Positions 1-8,402 of a stretch of DNA of 64,000 bases are shown piece after piece (positions within the stretch are counted from its first letter, which is position 1; each line of letters opens with the position of its first letter). Source of the DNA: Advenella kashmirensis W13003 (GTDB taxonomy: Bacteria; Pseudomonadota; Gammaproteobacteria; Burkholderiales; Burkholderiaceae_B); contig NZ_KI650979.1 in the NCBI RefSeq assembly GCF_000506985.1, forward strand, positions 1,111,825 through 1,175,824. Direction: 5' to 3'. The notes below the pieces were generated by a model. That model had not been told where the DNA came from, did no database searches, and saw only the letters and a list, made by a program, of their open reading frames with translations. Both the position numbers and the translations under genes were made by a program.

Positions 1-1402
1 TATTGACCACCTCGGCCCCGCCCGGGTAGCCGACCGGCCCGCTATTGCGGATCACCAGAATGGATTGTTCATCAATGCCCAGCGCCGGGTCTTCAATACG
101 ATCGTGATAATCCTCGGGCCCTTCGAAGACAAAGGCCTTCAGATCCATCACATTCGGATGGGCCGGATTCGACAGGAAACGCGCACGGAATTTTTCGTCA
201 ATCACACTTGTCTTGATGACCGCGTTGTCAAACAGATTGCCACTCAGCACCACATAGCCAGCGGCCTCTTTCAGCGGACTGGCGTAGGCGCGGATGACTT
301 CGCGATCCGGTTCAGTCACGGCGGTCAGGTTGTCGGCCAGGGTTTTACCCGTGACTGTCATGACGTCTCCATTGACCTTGCCTGCGTCCAGCAACTCTTT
401 CATCACCGCAGGTACACCCCCGGCACGATGAAACGACTCACCCAGGAAGCGCCCTGCCGGCTGGCAATCGACCAGCAACGGGATTTGCGGCCCCAGGCGC
501 TGCCAGTCTGCAAGCGTGTGATTCACACCCATATGACGCGCGATCGCTACCATATGGATCGGGCAGTTGGACGACCCCCCCAGCGCCGCCGCTGCCACGA
601 CCGCGTTTTCAAAGGCAGCCTGGGTCATGATGTCCGACGGACGCAGGTTTTCACGCACCATATCCACAATGCGGCGACCCGTTTCATAGGCCATCCAGCC
701 CCGTTCACGGTATGGGCCCGGAATAGCGGCGCAGCCCGGCAGGGACATGCCCAGCGCTTCGGCCAGCGAATTCATGGACAGCGCCGTACCCATGGTGTTG
801 CAATGGCCCACTGAGGGTGCGGACGAGGCCACATTGTTCATGAACTCTTCGTAACCGATTTCCCCGGCCGACAGGCGCTTGCGCGCATCCCAGACCACCG
901 TGCCGGAACCGGCCAGCTTGCCTTTCCACCAACCGTCCAGCATGGGGCCGCCGGACAGGACAATGGCGGGAATATTGACAGTGGCCGCCGCCATCAGGCA
1001 GGCGGGCGTTGTTTTATCGCAGCCGGTCGTGAGCACGACACCGTCCAGCGGATAGCCGTGCAGGACCTCCACCAATCCCAGATACGCCAGGTTGCGGTCG
1101 AGGGCTGCGGTCGGCCGCTTGCCTGTTTCCTGAATAGGATGGACCGGAAACTCCAGCGGAATGCCGCCCATATCACGAATGCCATCGCGCACCCGTGTGG
1201 CCAGGTCCATGTGATGACGATTGCAAGGAGACAGATCAGAACCCGTCTGGGCAATGCCGATAATCGGCTTGCCCGATTGCAGCTCCTCCCTGGTAATACC
1301 GTAATTCATATACCGCTCGATATACAGAGCGGTCATGCCGGGGTTCGCAGGGTTGTCAAACCACCGGCGACTGCGCAAGGGCTTTTTTTCGGACGAAGAC
1401 AT
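1..1402 (-). CDS. IlvD/Edd-family dehydratase, xylonate dehydratase-like (C-terminus outside window)
   Basis: Probable [Fe-S] sugar-acid dehydratase turning an aldonic acid into a 2-keto-3-deoxy acid. I translated the minus strand from the ATG at 1402; the frame stays open to base 1, so the last part of the protein is missing. It begins [20 protein letters not shown] and then shows [23 protein letters not shown] and [13 protein letters not shown], the cysteine motifs of the IlvD/Edd family. From memory the N-terminal half resembles Caulobacter D-xylonate dehydratase more than dihydroxy-acid dehydratase. It is the last visible gene of a long minus-strand operon, 32 bases after the TRAP receptor gene. 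KDG kinase and other sugar-acid genes nearby fit a role in aldonate catabolism. The family is certain; the exact substrate (xylonate, arabonate or galactonate) is inferred. Confidence 0.88.
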   Translation of the reverse strand, partial: MSSSEKKPLRSRRWFDNPANPGMTALYIERYMNYGITREELQSGKPIIGIAQTGSDLSPCNRHHMDLATRVRDGIRDMGGIPLEFPVHPIQETGKRPTAALDRNLAYLGLVEVLHGYPLDGVVLTTGCDKTTPACLMAAATVNIPAIVLSGGPMLDGWWKGKLAGSGTVVWDARKRLSAGEIGYEEFMNNVASSAPSVGHCNTMGTALSMNSLAEALGMSLPGCAAIPGPYRERGWMAYETGRRIVDMVRENLRPSDIMTQAAFENAVVAAAALGGSSNCPIHMVAIARHMGVNHTLADWQRLGPQIPLLVDCQPAGRFLGESFHRAGGVPAVMKELLDAGKVNGDVMTVTGKTLADNLTAVTEPDREVIRAYASPLKEAAGYVVLSGNLFDNAVIKTSVIDEKFRARFLSNPAHPNVMDLKAFVFEGPEDYHDRIEDPALGIDEQSILVIRNSGPVGYPGGAEVVN

Positions 1403-1434
1403 AACGGATTCCTTCTGTTTCTACAAGATGAGAC

Positions 1435-2454
1435 TTAAGCGCCGGACGCTTTTTTGGCCGCCTCAAGCACGCCTTCGACGGTTTCCTTGCCGATTTTCGC
1501 TTTCAGGCTTTCAACAATCGGCGCGACTTTTTCACGGATTTTCTCTTTTTCCTCGGTTGAAAATTCGGCCACCTTCACATCATGCTCCTTCAGATATTTG
1601 AGCGCGTCCTCATTGCCCTGCCGGCTGGCCTTGCGCTGAAATGCCTGACTGTCTGCGGCTGCCTGTGTAATCACGTCTTTTTCATCCTGAGAGAGCTTAT
1701 CGAACCATTTTTTCGAGGCCAGGAACACGAACGGCGTATAAACGTGATTGGACAGCGTCAGGTAAGGCTGGACTTCATAAAATTTGCTGGTCTGGATAGT
1801 TGACAGCGGATTCTCCTGACCATCTACTGTTTTGGTTTCGAGCGCAGTGAACAATTCAGTGAAGGGCATCGGAATCGCATTGGCGCCCAGGCCCTTGAAC
1901 ACGCTCAACGCCACCTGGTTCTGCATGACCCGCAGCTTGATGCCGTTGATATCATCGAGCTTGGAAATCTCGTGACGGGAATTGGTGATATTGCGAAAAC
2001 CGTTTTCCCAGTAGTTCAGACCGATCAAACCCTTGGCAGGCAGTTTGTCCAGCAGTTTTTTGCCTTCCGGGCCATCCAGCACGGCATCGGCTACTTTTTC
2101 ATTGTCAAACAAAAACGGCAGATCGAAGACGCCGAACTCGGGGATCAGGCTGGCTATCGGCGCGGTCGACACAAACGTGATTTCGCCAGAACCGCTGATC
2201 AGAGAATTGATAAGTTGTTCATCGGGTCCCAACGCGCCATTGCCGAAAGTCTTGACCTTCATTTTGCCATCACTGAGTTTATCGACTACTTCGGCAAAAT
2301 GCGCCGATGCTTTGCCGGTGGGGCTGTCATCGGCCAGACCGTAGCCGAAGCGGATAATGCGCGGCTTGATATCCTTGGCCCAGACCGCCGCAGAACTCAT
2401 GCCCAATAGCGCTACGGCTGTCAGGCCAACCATCGTCTTTTTCAAAGTCTTCAT
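1435..2454 (-). CDS. TRAP transporter substrate-binding protein, DctP family
   Basis: Periplasmic solute receptor that delivers a carboxylate, probably a sugar acid, to the DctQM permease encoded just upstream. The 339-residue product has the usual DctP length. It starts with a Sec signal peptide (Lys-rich start, hydrophobic stretch to about residue 24, cleavage near AVWA-KD). Family motifs such as GYGLADDSPTGKA, FGNGALGPDEQ, LRVMQNQVALSVFKGLGANA and TVDGQENPLSTI are visible. The gene lies 30 bases after the dctM-like gene and just before the IlvD-family dehydratase, so receptor, permeases and catabolic enzyme are probably co-transcribed. The ligand cannot be read from the sequence; the neighbours suggest an aldonate or uronate. 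Confidence 0.93.
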   Translation of the reverse strand: MKTLKKTMVGLTAVALLGMSSAAVWAKDIKPRIIRFGYGLADDSPTGKASAHFAEVVDKLSDGKMKVKTFGNGALGPDEQLINSLISGSGEITFVSTAPIASLIPEFGVFDLPFLFDNEKVADAVLDGPEGKKLLDKLPAKGLIGLNYWENGFRNITNSRHEISKLDDINGIKLRVMQNQVALSVFKGLGANAIPMPFTELFTALETKTVDGQENPLSTIQTSKFYEVQPYLTLSNHVYTPFVFLASKKWFDKLSQDEKDVITQAAADSQAFQRKASRQGNEDALKYLKEHDVKVAEFSTEEKEKIREKVAPIVESLKAKIGKETVEGVLEAAKKASGA

Positions 2455-2484
2455 TGTCTTCTCCAGAGTATAGGTATAGGCAGA

Positions 2485-3765
2485 TCAGTAGAACCAGTTC
2501 ATTGGTACAGTGACAATCTGCGGAAAAATCACAAGCAACAGAATCAACAGCGTATAGGCGGCTACATATGGCCATACGCCTTTGATGATGTCTTCCATGC
2601 GGATGCGGGCAACGCCGCATACCACGTTCAGCACGGTGCCCACCGGCGGGGTCAGCAGGCCGGCGCAGCCGACCATGATGAAAATCACCCCGAAATAGGT
2701 CGGATCAATACCCGCTTCCTTGATCACCGGCATCAGCACCGGCGCCAGGATCAGGATAGTCGGCGTCAGATCCATGGCGGTGCCCACCAGCGTGAGTAGA
2801 ATCACCAGCACGATCATGAGAAGCGTAGGTGAGTCGACCAGGGGCCCGAGCATGGCGATAAGTTCTTTGGGCAGATCGGCCAGCGTAATCATGTAGGACG
2901 TGACCAGGGCTGCTGCCACCAGAAACATGACCACACTTGTGGTCGTGGCCGCGTTGACCAACAGCTTCATCAAATCGCGCGGTTTGATTTCGCGATAGAC
3001 CACCATACCGACGAACAGCGCGTAAACAGCCGCAACCGCCGCCGCTTCGGTCGGCGTGAAGATACCAAAGCGCAGGCCGCCGATGATAATCACCGGCAAG
3101 ACCAGCGCCCACCCCGATTCGCGCAAGGCCTTCATGCGGACGGACCAGGGCTCTTTGGGGAAAGGCTTGAAACTGGTGGAGCGGCGCGCCACAAATGTCC
3201 ACACCATGACCAGTGTCAGGCCCATCAACAGCCCCGGTACGATGCCGGCCATGAACAGTTTGGTGACCGAGATATTGGTGGCCACACCGAAAATGATGAA
3301 TGAAATGGACGGCGGGATAATAGGGGCGATGATGCCGCCGGCTGCGATCAGGCCGCAGGACTGTTTCAGGTCATAGCCGCGATTGCGCAACATAGGCACC
3401 AGCATGGCCGCCAGGGCGGCAGAATCGGCCACGGCCGAACCCGATAGCGCGGCCAGCAATACACTTGCCATAATCGCAACGTAACCCAGCCCGCCGTGAA
3501 CGTGTCCCACCAGCGTACTGGCCAGAGCAACCATGCGGCGCGACATTCCACCGGCGTTCATGGCTTCGCCAGCCAGCATGAAGAGCGGCACAGCCATCAG
3601 CGAAAAGTTGTCCGCTCCGGCCAGCATATTCTGCGCAAGAATCTGGACATCAAAAAAATCCAGATAGAACATCAGGCCAATGGCGGAGAGCAGCAGGGCA
3701 AAGGCGATGGGCATGCCAAATGCCATAAAGCCGAGCAGCACGGAAAGAAAAATAGTGACTGTCAT
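2485..3765 (-). CDS. TRAP transporter large permease, DctM family
   Basis: Inner-membrane subunit forming the transport path of a Na+ or H+ driven TRAP system. The reading frame is open upstream of 3765, but the ATG at 3765 (protein MTVTIFLSVLLGF) has an AGGAAAC ribosome binding site and lies 19 bases after the DctQ stop codon, so I choose it; this gives 426 residues, normal for the family. The protein is hydrophobic throughout with about a dozen membrane segments. DctM motifs such as AMNAGGMSRRMVALA, SGSAVADSAALAAMLVP and GGIIAPIIPPSISFIIFG are visible. It belongs with the small permease upstream and the DctP receptor downstream. Confidence 0.93.
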   Translation of the reverse strand: MTVTIFLSVLLGFMAFGMPIAFALLLSAIGLMFYLDFFDVQILAQNMLAGADNFSLMAVPLFMLAGEAMNAGGMSRRMVALASTLVGHVHGGLGYVAIMASVLLAALSGSAVADSAALAAMLVPMLRNRGYDLKQSCGLIAAGGIIAPIIPPSISFIIFGVATNISVTKLFMAGIVPGLLMGLTLVMVWTFVARRSTSFKPFPKEPWSVRMKALRESGWALVLPVIIIGGLRFGIFTPTEAAAVAAVYALFVGMVVYREIKPRDLMKLLVNAATTTSVVMFLVAAALVTSYMITLADLPKELIAMLGPLVDSPTLLMIVLVILLTLVGTAMDLTPTILILAPVLMPVIKEAGIDPTYFGVIFIMVGCAGLLTPPVGTVLNVVCGVARIRMEDIIKGVWPYVAAYTLLILLLVIFPQIVTVPMNWFY

Positions 3766-3784
3766 GTTTGTTTCCTGTTGCCCG

Positions 3785-4342
3785 TTATTCCATATCGTCG
3801 ACAGTGTCGACGGCCGTTCTGAAACGATATTGATAGGCACGATCGGCCGGCGTCATGATGGCAATGGCGATATCGCCAATCGCCAGCAGGAACATGGCAA
3901 TTGCACTGAACCATACCATTCCGCTGAACAGCGCCTGCGACCACCCCGTGACCGGCAAAGACGTGTTGACGCCGATGACCATCTGGTCCCAGCCGCCGTC
4001 CATCAGCAACCACAGTACCCACATGATGATGAGCTGGCGCAGGATATGAATGATTTTCTGGATCATGACCGGCATGCGGTCCAGCAGCATATTGATGCCC
4101 AAATGCTGTTTGGTGCGAAAGGCGATGACCGTACCCAGAAAAATCAGCCAGACAAAAGACAGGCGCGCGACCTCTTCAGATACAGTAATACCTGAGTTGA
4201 AGCCGTAGCGTAGCACAACGTTGCCGAACACTAGCAACAGCATGACCACTACGCAAAGCCCCAGTACATAGGTCAGGACTTTCTCGATGGCATGGGTCAG
4301 GGTGACCGCCGACCGGAAAAACGGACTTTCCAGTATCGTCAT
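3785..4342 (-). CDS. TRAP transporter small permease, DctQ family
   Basis: Small membrane subunit of the TRAP transporter, paired with the DctM-like permease that follows it. The 185-residue product has four hydrophobic segments, the usual DctQ topology, starting near residue 24 (VLTYVLGLCVVVMLLLVFGN). The central signature VSEEVARLSFVWLIFLGTVIAFRTKQHLG contains the conserved Glu/Arg and RTKQHLG elements. The C-terminal tail after about residue 165 is hydrophilic. It is preceded by a 126-base gap that carries a 50-bp near-perfect palindrome, which separates it from the upstream SDR gene and may tune expression of the transporter. Confidence 0.9.
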   Translation of the reverse strand: MTILESPFFRSAVTLTHAIEKVLTYVLGLCVVVMLLLVFGNVVLRYGFNSGITVSEEVARLSFVWLIFLGTVIAFRTKQHLGINMLLDRMPVMIQKIIHILRQLIIMWVLWLLMDGGWDQMVIGVNTSLPVTGWSQALFSGMVWFSAIAMFLLAIGDIAIAIMTPADRAYQYRFRTAVDTVDDME

Positions 4343-4399
4343 TGAATATCTCCTTTATATTTCAAATGTCATGCCGCTTCTGGCTGCATGCATTCCTTT

Positions 4400-4451
4400 T
4401 CTTTTCCGTGCAATGATGAACTTTGTAAAGATCATCATTGCACGGAAAAGA
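4400..4451. repeat. 50-bp near-perfect palindrome between SDR and dctQ genes
   Basis: The arms at 4400-4419 and 4432-4451 are exact reverse complements over 20 bases. After one mismatch (4420/4431) the centre ctttgtaaag can pair a further four bases. The element lies in the intergenic stretch after the SDR stop codon (4468) and before the DctQ start (4342). On the transcribed strand it is followed by a purine-rich stretch and no T-run, so it is not a typical intrinsic terminator. It could be an mRNA-stabilising hairpin, an attenuator or a protein-binding operator. Confidence 0.8.
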
Positions 4452-4467
4452 TGACACGGCCATATCG

Positions 4468-5220
4468 TCAATAGGTGGCGCGACCACCTGACAAATCAAA
4501 TACTGCGCCGGTACTGAAAGCACATTCTTCCGACGCCAGCCAGCAAATCATGGATGCAGCCTCGTCCACATGCAAAAAACGCTTCATGGGAATCCGCGAC
4601 AACATATAGTCGATATGCTCCTGCGACATGGAATCGAAAATTTCTGTCCTTGCCGCCGCTGGCGTAATGGCGTTGACCAGAATGTTGCGTTCAGCCAGTT
4701 CCTTGCCCAGCGACTTGGTCAAACCGATCAGGCCCGCCTTGGAAGCGCTGTAGTGTGAGGCGTTCGGGTTACCTTCCTTGCCGGCAATCGAGGCAATATT
4801 CACGATGCGACCATAGCCGTTTTTGAGCATGGCGGGCACCAATGCGCGGCAGGTGTAATATGGTGCCATCAAATTGGTCTGAACCACCTGTTGCCAAACG
4901 ACCGGATCCAGTTCCCACGTGACGCCGTTGCCGCCGGTAATGCCGGCATTGTTGACCAGAATGTCCACCTTGCCATGCTGCTGCAGCGTATCCTCGGCAG
5001 CCTTTTCTACAGCCCGCAGATCACTCAGGTCAAGTGTGTGCGTGCTGACGGCTCCCAATTCACCCAACTGCTGAGCGGCCTGCGCCAGCCGGTCCGCATC
5101 CAGATCCCACAGGGCGACTGTCGCTCCCGAGGCGAGCATACGCCTGGCAGCAGCAAAGCCGATACCGCGCGCGCCCCCGGTAATGACGGCAACGCGATTT
5201 TGCAAACTGTTCTGACTCAT
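4468..5220 (-). CDS. SDR-family NAD(P)-dependent oxidoreductase
   Basis: Classical short-chain dehydrogenase of 250 residues. The cofactor motif TGGARGIG is near residues 14-21, NNAG near 90, the active-site Ser in NIASIAG near 143, and the catalytic YSASK near 157-161. Asp in WDLDADR after the second strand suggests NAD rather than NADP. The protein ends in the usual SGGRATY type tail. It lies between an Ldh2-type dehydrogenase upstream (18-base gap) and the TRAP genes downstream. In this setting it probably oxidises a sugar, sugar acid or keto-deoxy intermediate; members of this subgroup include FabG-like and deoxy-sugar dehydrogenases, so the substrate is open. Confidence 0.92.
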   Translation of the reverse strand: MSQNSLQNRVAVITGGARGIGFAAARRMLASGATVALWDLDADRLAQAAQQLGELGAVSTHTLDLSDLRAVEKAAEDTLQQHGKVDILVNNAGITGGNGVTWELDPVVWQQVVQTNLMAPYYTCRALVPAMLKNGYGRIVNIASIAGKEGNPNASHYSASKAGLIGLTKSLGKELAERNILVNAITPAAARTEIFDSMSQEHIDYMLSRIPMKRFLHVDEAASMICWLASEECAFSTGAVFDLSGGRATY

Positions 5221-5238
5221 TCCTTATCCTTGTCTCAT

Positions 5239-6321
5239 TTATAGTGTGACTGGCATGGCGATGCCATATTTGTCTGCGCTGGCTGCAAGCAGTGGTGTAA
5301 TAGACGAATGCAGAACCACGCCATGTTTTTTCTGTTCCTCATACAACGCCAGGCCGCGATCGCCCGGCATGCGGACATTGTCAATGCCCTCACGCGGCGG
5401 ATTGTTGCGGCAGGCATCGGCAATCCAGTCCATCTGGCGTATAAATGCCTCGTTACCGCCGAATGCTGATGGATCGTACAGGCTGATGAATACCGTCGCG
5501 CCCCAGCCCTTGACGTTATCGGCGCGACCATGACCCGCCAGGCCACCGGTCAGCGCTTCAATGAGCAGTGCCAGACCAAACCCCTTGTGGCCGACAGACA
5601 ACCCCCCCAGCGGCAGAATGGTGCCTGGCGGATCCTGCGTCAGCACTGCCGGGTCTCGCGTGGGTTTGCCTTTGCCGTCTATCAGCCATTCCTCGTCGAA
5701 CTGTTTGCCTTCTTTTGCCAGGCGCGCACTCATGCCATTTGTGGTAATGGACGCAGAGATATCCACCAGGAACGGCGAGGCCGACGGTATGCCGATTGCA
5801 ATCGGATTGGGCGTGAACACGGCGCGCGTGCCGCCGAACGGCGCGACACTCTGGCCAGCCGGATCGGAGCAACTGAGCACTATCAGCATGTTCTCGCGTA
5901 CGGCGCGCAACAGGTAGCTTGCGAGGCAGGCAATGTGGTGGCTTTGGCGAATGACCGCCGTTGCCGTGCCATACTCCCGGGCTCGAGGTACCAGCGCGTC
6001 AATGGCCTGGTTGACCAGCCAGGGACCTGGCAGACGTTTGCCATCCAGCAGCAGCGATGCGCCTTTATCGGAAAGCACATCAGCCGTACCCTGCTTTGTC
6101 ATCTGTCCCTGTTCAAGCTGATTCAGGTACGGATTGAGCAAGGCCAGGCCGTGCGTGGTATGACCCAGCAAATCGCCGTCCAGCAGGACGTCGGCCACAT
6201 TTCGGGCGATGTCGTCCGCCGCACCTGCCTTCGTCAGCAGGGCCTGGGCGAATTCGCGCAGCGCCTGGGCATCGTAGCGTTCGCCTCCTTGTTGTGCAAG
6301 TGATTGGGCGGTGTGATTCAT
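5239..6321 (-). CDS. Ldh2-family (malate/L-lactate/ureidoglycolate-type) dehydrogenase
   Basis: NAD(P)-dependent 2-hydroxyacid oxidoreductase of the Ldh2 family, the group with YiaK (2,3-diketogulonate reductase), AllD and Mdh. The 360-residue protein shows ALREFAQALLTKAGA near residue 20, a GHTTHGLALLNPYL segment near 54, and HHIACLASYLLRAVRE with the conserved His pair near 127. GTRAVFTPNPIAIGIPS near 163 binds the cofactor and GHKGFGLALLIEALTGGLAG near 243 contains the conserved Lys and Glu. Its ATG overlaps the stop of the tctA-like gene (6318-6321), showing translational coupling to a carboxylate importer. A sugar-acid or 2-keto acid substrate is likely but unproven. Confidence 0.9.
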   Translation of the reverse strand: MNHTAQSLAQQGGERYDAQALREFAQALLTKAGAADDIARNVADVLLDGDLLGHTTHGLALLNPYLNQLEQGQMTKQGTADVLSDKGASLLLDGKRLPGPWLVNQAIDALVPRAREYGTATAVIRQSHHIACLASYLLRAVRENMLIVLSCSDPAGQSVAPFGGTRAVFTPNPIAIGIPSASPFLVDISASITTNGMSARLAKEGKQFDEEWLIDGKGKPTRDPAVLTQDPPGTILPLGGLSVGHKGFGLALLIEALTGGLAGHGRADNVKGWGATVFISLYDPSAFGGNEAFIRQMDWIADACRNNPPREGIDNVRMPGDRGLALYEEQKKHGVVLHSSITPLLAASADKYGIAMPVTL

Positions 6322-7856
6322 GTCGTGATTCCTGGTTTGGTGACCGGATCCTCATTGCCGCCCGATGGCGGCCGGGACTTGCCGAAGAAAATTTTAATAA
6401 TGGGAATGGTCCAGATCAGAATGGCGACCACGCCAAGAATCGCAGCAATCGGCCGGCTGAAGAACATGGAAAAGTCGCCATCGGCCTTGATCATGGATGA
6501 AATAAAGTTTTCTTCGAGCATGCCGCCCAGGACCACTCCCAGCACGGCCGGCGCGATGGGAAATTCGTTCTCTTCCATCACATAGGCCAGCAGTCCCATC
6601 ATCATCATGATGATGACGTCGAACGGGCTGTTGTTGATCGAGAAGGTCCCGACAATGCTGAACAGCAGGATAATGGGCATCAACAGCGAGCGTGGCACCC
6701 GCAGCACATTCCGCGCAATCTTGACCAGGGCATAGCCCAGCGGCAACATGAGGATATTGGCAATAATGAACACCAGGAAAATGGAATACATTTCCACGGC
6801 GTTATTGGTAAAAATCATGGGCCCCGGTGTCAGGTTCTTCATATACAGCACACCGACCACAATTGCGGTGATCGAGTCCCCAGGAATGCCAAAGACCAGC
6901 GCCGGAATCCATGCGCCTGCCAGCGCTGAATTGTTCGACGCGCCTGCCTCGACAATGCCTTCCACATGGCCGGTACCGAACTTTTCCGGCTCTTTGGAAA
7001 ACTTCTTGCTCATGCCGTAGGACATCCAGGCTGCAATATCAGCGCCCGCCCCCGGCAACGCACCGACGATGGTACCCAGCACACTGCCACGCAGGATGGA
7101 TGCAGGATATTTTTTGGTCAGCGTCCACATGCCCGTAAAAATATTGCCAATCTGCGCCTTGACTTCGCCCAGCCGGTCCTGTGAATTGACTGCATAGCGC
7201 AGCACTTCAGCGATGGCGAACATGCCGACCATCATGGGCAGCAAGGTCACCCCGTTCATTAAGTCCTCATTACCGAAGGTGAAACGTGGATAGGCCGCCG
7301 GGTTGTTCATGCCCACGCAGGCCAGCAACAGGCCGATGAGCAGCGACACAAATCCCTTGAGCTGGCTGGCTGGTGTAATCACAATGGCGCAGGACAACCC
7401 CAGCACGACCAGCCAGAAAAATTCGTAGGACGAGAAATTCAATGCAAAATTGGCCAGCATGGGTGCGCAGGTAATCAGCACGAGCGTGCCGAACAGTCCG
7501 CCAACAAAAGAAAAAACGATGCTGGCTCCCAGAGCCTGATCAGCCATGCCCTTTCGGGTCATGTTATAAGCTTCATCGGTATAGGCGGCCGACGAAGGCG
7601 TGCCCGGAATCCGCAGCAGGCAACCCGGCACATCGCCGGAGGTAATGGCCATGGCGGTAGAGGTGACCATCATGGCAATCGCCGGCACTGGATCCATGAA
7701 AAAGGTCACCGGCACCAGCAGGGCCACGGCCATGGTGGCGCTCAGCCCCGGAATGGCGCCGACGAAAAGTCCAAAGATTGCAGCGACCAGGATGACGCCC
7801 AGTACAAACGGATCGGTCACCTGGCTCAGCGCTGCGGTAAAGTTGTCCATGAACAT
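6318..7856 (-). CDS. tctA: Tripartite tricarboxylate transporter large permease, TctA family
   Basis: Twelve-segment membrane permease of the TctABC secondary transporters, 512 residues, the normal length. The family motif is seen near residue 30 (FGLFVGAIPGLSATMAVALL) and again near 265 (VGALPGAGADIAAWMSYGMS). SGDVPGCLLRIPGTPSSAAYTD near 75 and GIPGDSITAIVVGVLYMKNL near 325 are also typical. A second in-frame ATG two codons downstream (7850) is a possible start. It follows the tctB-like gene by three bases and overlaps the Ldh2-type gene by four, so transport and oxidation are probably co-expressed. The substrate is probably a carboxylate related to the local sugar-acid enzymes. Confidence 0.94.
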   Translation of the reverse strand: MFMDNFTAALSQVTDPFVLGVILVAAIFGLFVGAIPGLSATMAVALLVPVTFFMDPVPAIAMMVTSTAMAITSGDVPGCLLRIPGTPSSAAYTDEAYNMTRKGMADQALGASIVFSFVGGLFGTLVLITCAPMLANFALNFSSYEFFWLVVLGLSCAIVITPASQLKGFVSLLIGLLLACVGMNNPAAYPRFTFGNEDLMNGVTLLPMMVGMFAIAEVLRYAVNSQDRLGEVKAQIGNIFTGMWTLTKKYPASILRGSVLGTIVGALPGAGADIAAWMSYGMSKKFSKEPEKFGTGHVEGIVEAGASNNSALAGAWIPALVFGIPGDSITAIVVGVLYMKNLTPGPMIFTNNAVEMYSIFLVFIIANILMLPLGYALVKIARNVLRVPRSLLMPIILLFSIVGTFSINNSPFDVIIMMMMGLLAYVMEENEFPIAPAVLGVVLGGMLEENFISSMIKADGDFSMFFSRPIAAILGVVAILIWTIPIIKIFFGKSRPPSGGNEDPVTKPGITT

Positions 7857-7859
7857 AGG

Positions 7860-8327
7860 TCACCACGCAAAAGATTCAAGCAGTCCCCATGGCAGCGGAA
7901 CTTCCAGAATGTTGTAGAAGGAAAAGTGGATGACCAGCACGCTGATGATCGTCAAAATTAAACCACGCAACGGCCTGACCCCAAACACCAGAAAGGTGAT
8001 CATCAAAATAATTCCGGATGAAATAAAGAAGCCCAGGAATTCTGCAGTCAGGAAATAGAAAATGAGCGCCGCCGGGATCATGCAGAAACGCAGGAAAGTC
8101 ACAACGTTCAGGCCCGGCCAGGCCAGCCAGCGCTGGTTGTCGCCGCGCCGCTGGCTTTGCACAACAAGGCAGACGGCACAAATAAAAAGGCCGATGGCAA
8201 TCAGCCTGGGAAACAGGCCCGAACCGAATTCCTGCCCGGGGGTGGGCGGAAACGAGAGAGCCATGACAAAAATGATGACGGCAAAGATGCCGAGGAGTAT
8301 GCCGGAAAGGGTATCACTGATCTTCAT
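7860..8327 (-). CDS. tctB: Tripartite tricarboxylate transporter small subunit, TctB family
   Basis: Small membrane subunit of the TctABC system. The 155-residue product has four hydrophobic segments (near residues 8-26, 40-58, 78-98 and 105-140) separated by short loops, as in TctB/DUF1468 proteins. The segment PPTPGQEFGSGLFPRLIAIGLF near residue 27 is characteristic. It sits between the receptor gene (75 bases upstream) and the tctA-like gene (3 bases downstream), the standard gene order. Confidence 0.9.
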   Translation of the reverse strand: MKISDTLSGILLGIFAVIIFVMALSFPPTPGQEFGSGLFPRLIAIGLFICAVCLVVQSQRRGDNQRWLAWPGLNVVTFLRFCMIPAALIFYFLTAEFLGFFISSGIILMITFLVFGVRPLRGLILTIISVLVIHFSFYNILEVPLPWGLLESFAW

Positions 8328-8402
8328 GGGCGTGTTCCACAGAGTCGGCAGTGCGGCCGGATGCGAAACGACGCATTCGACCGGCTACCTGGTTCGTATC
8401 AG

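Noticed and set aside
65..814. Plus-strand open frame of 249 codons at the left edge
   Set aside because: It lies wholly opposite the IlvD-family gene, whose minus-strand translation carries clear family motifs; the plus frame has no recognisable motif.
4400..4451. Intrinsic terminator reading of the 50-bp palindrome
   Set aside because: The transcribed strand has no T-run after the stem, so it is listed as a repeat of unknown role.
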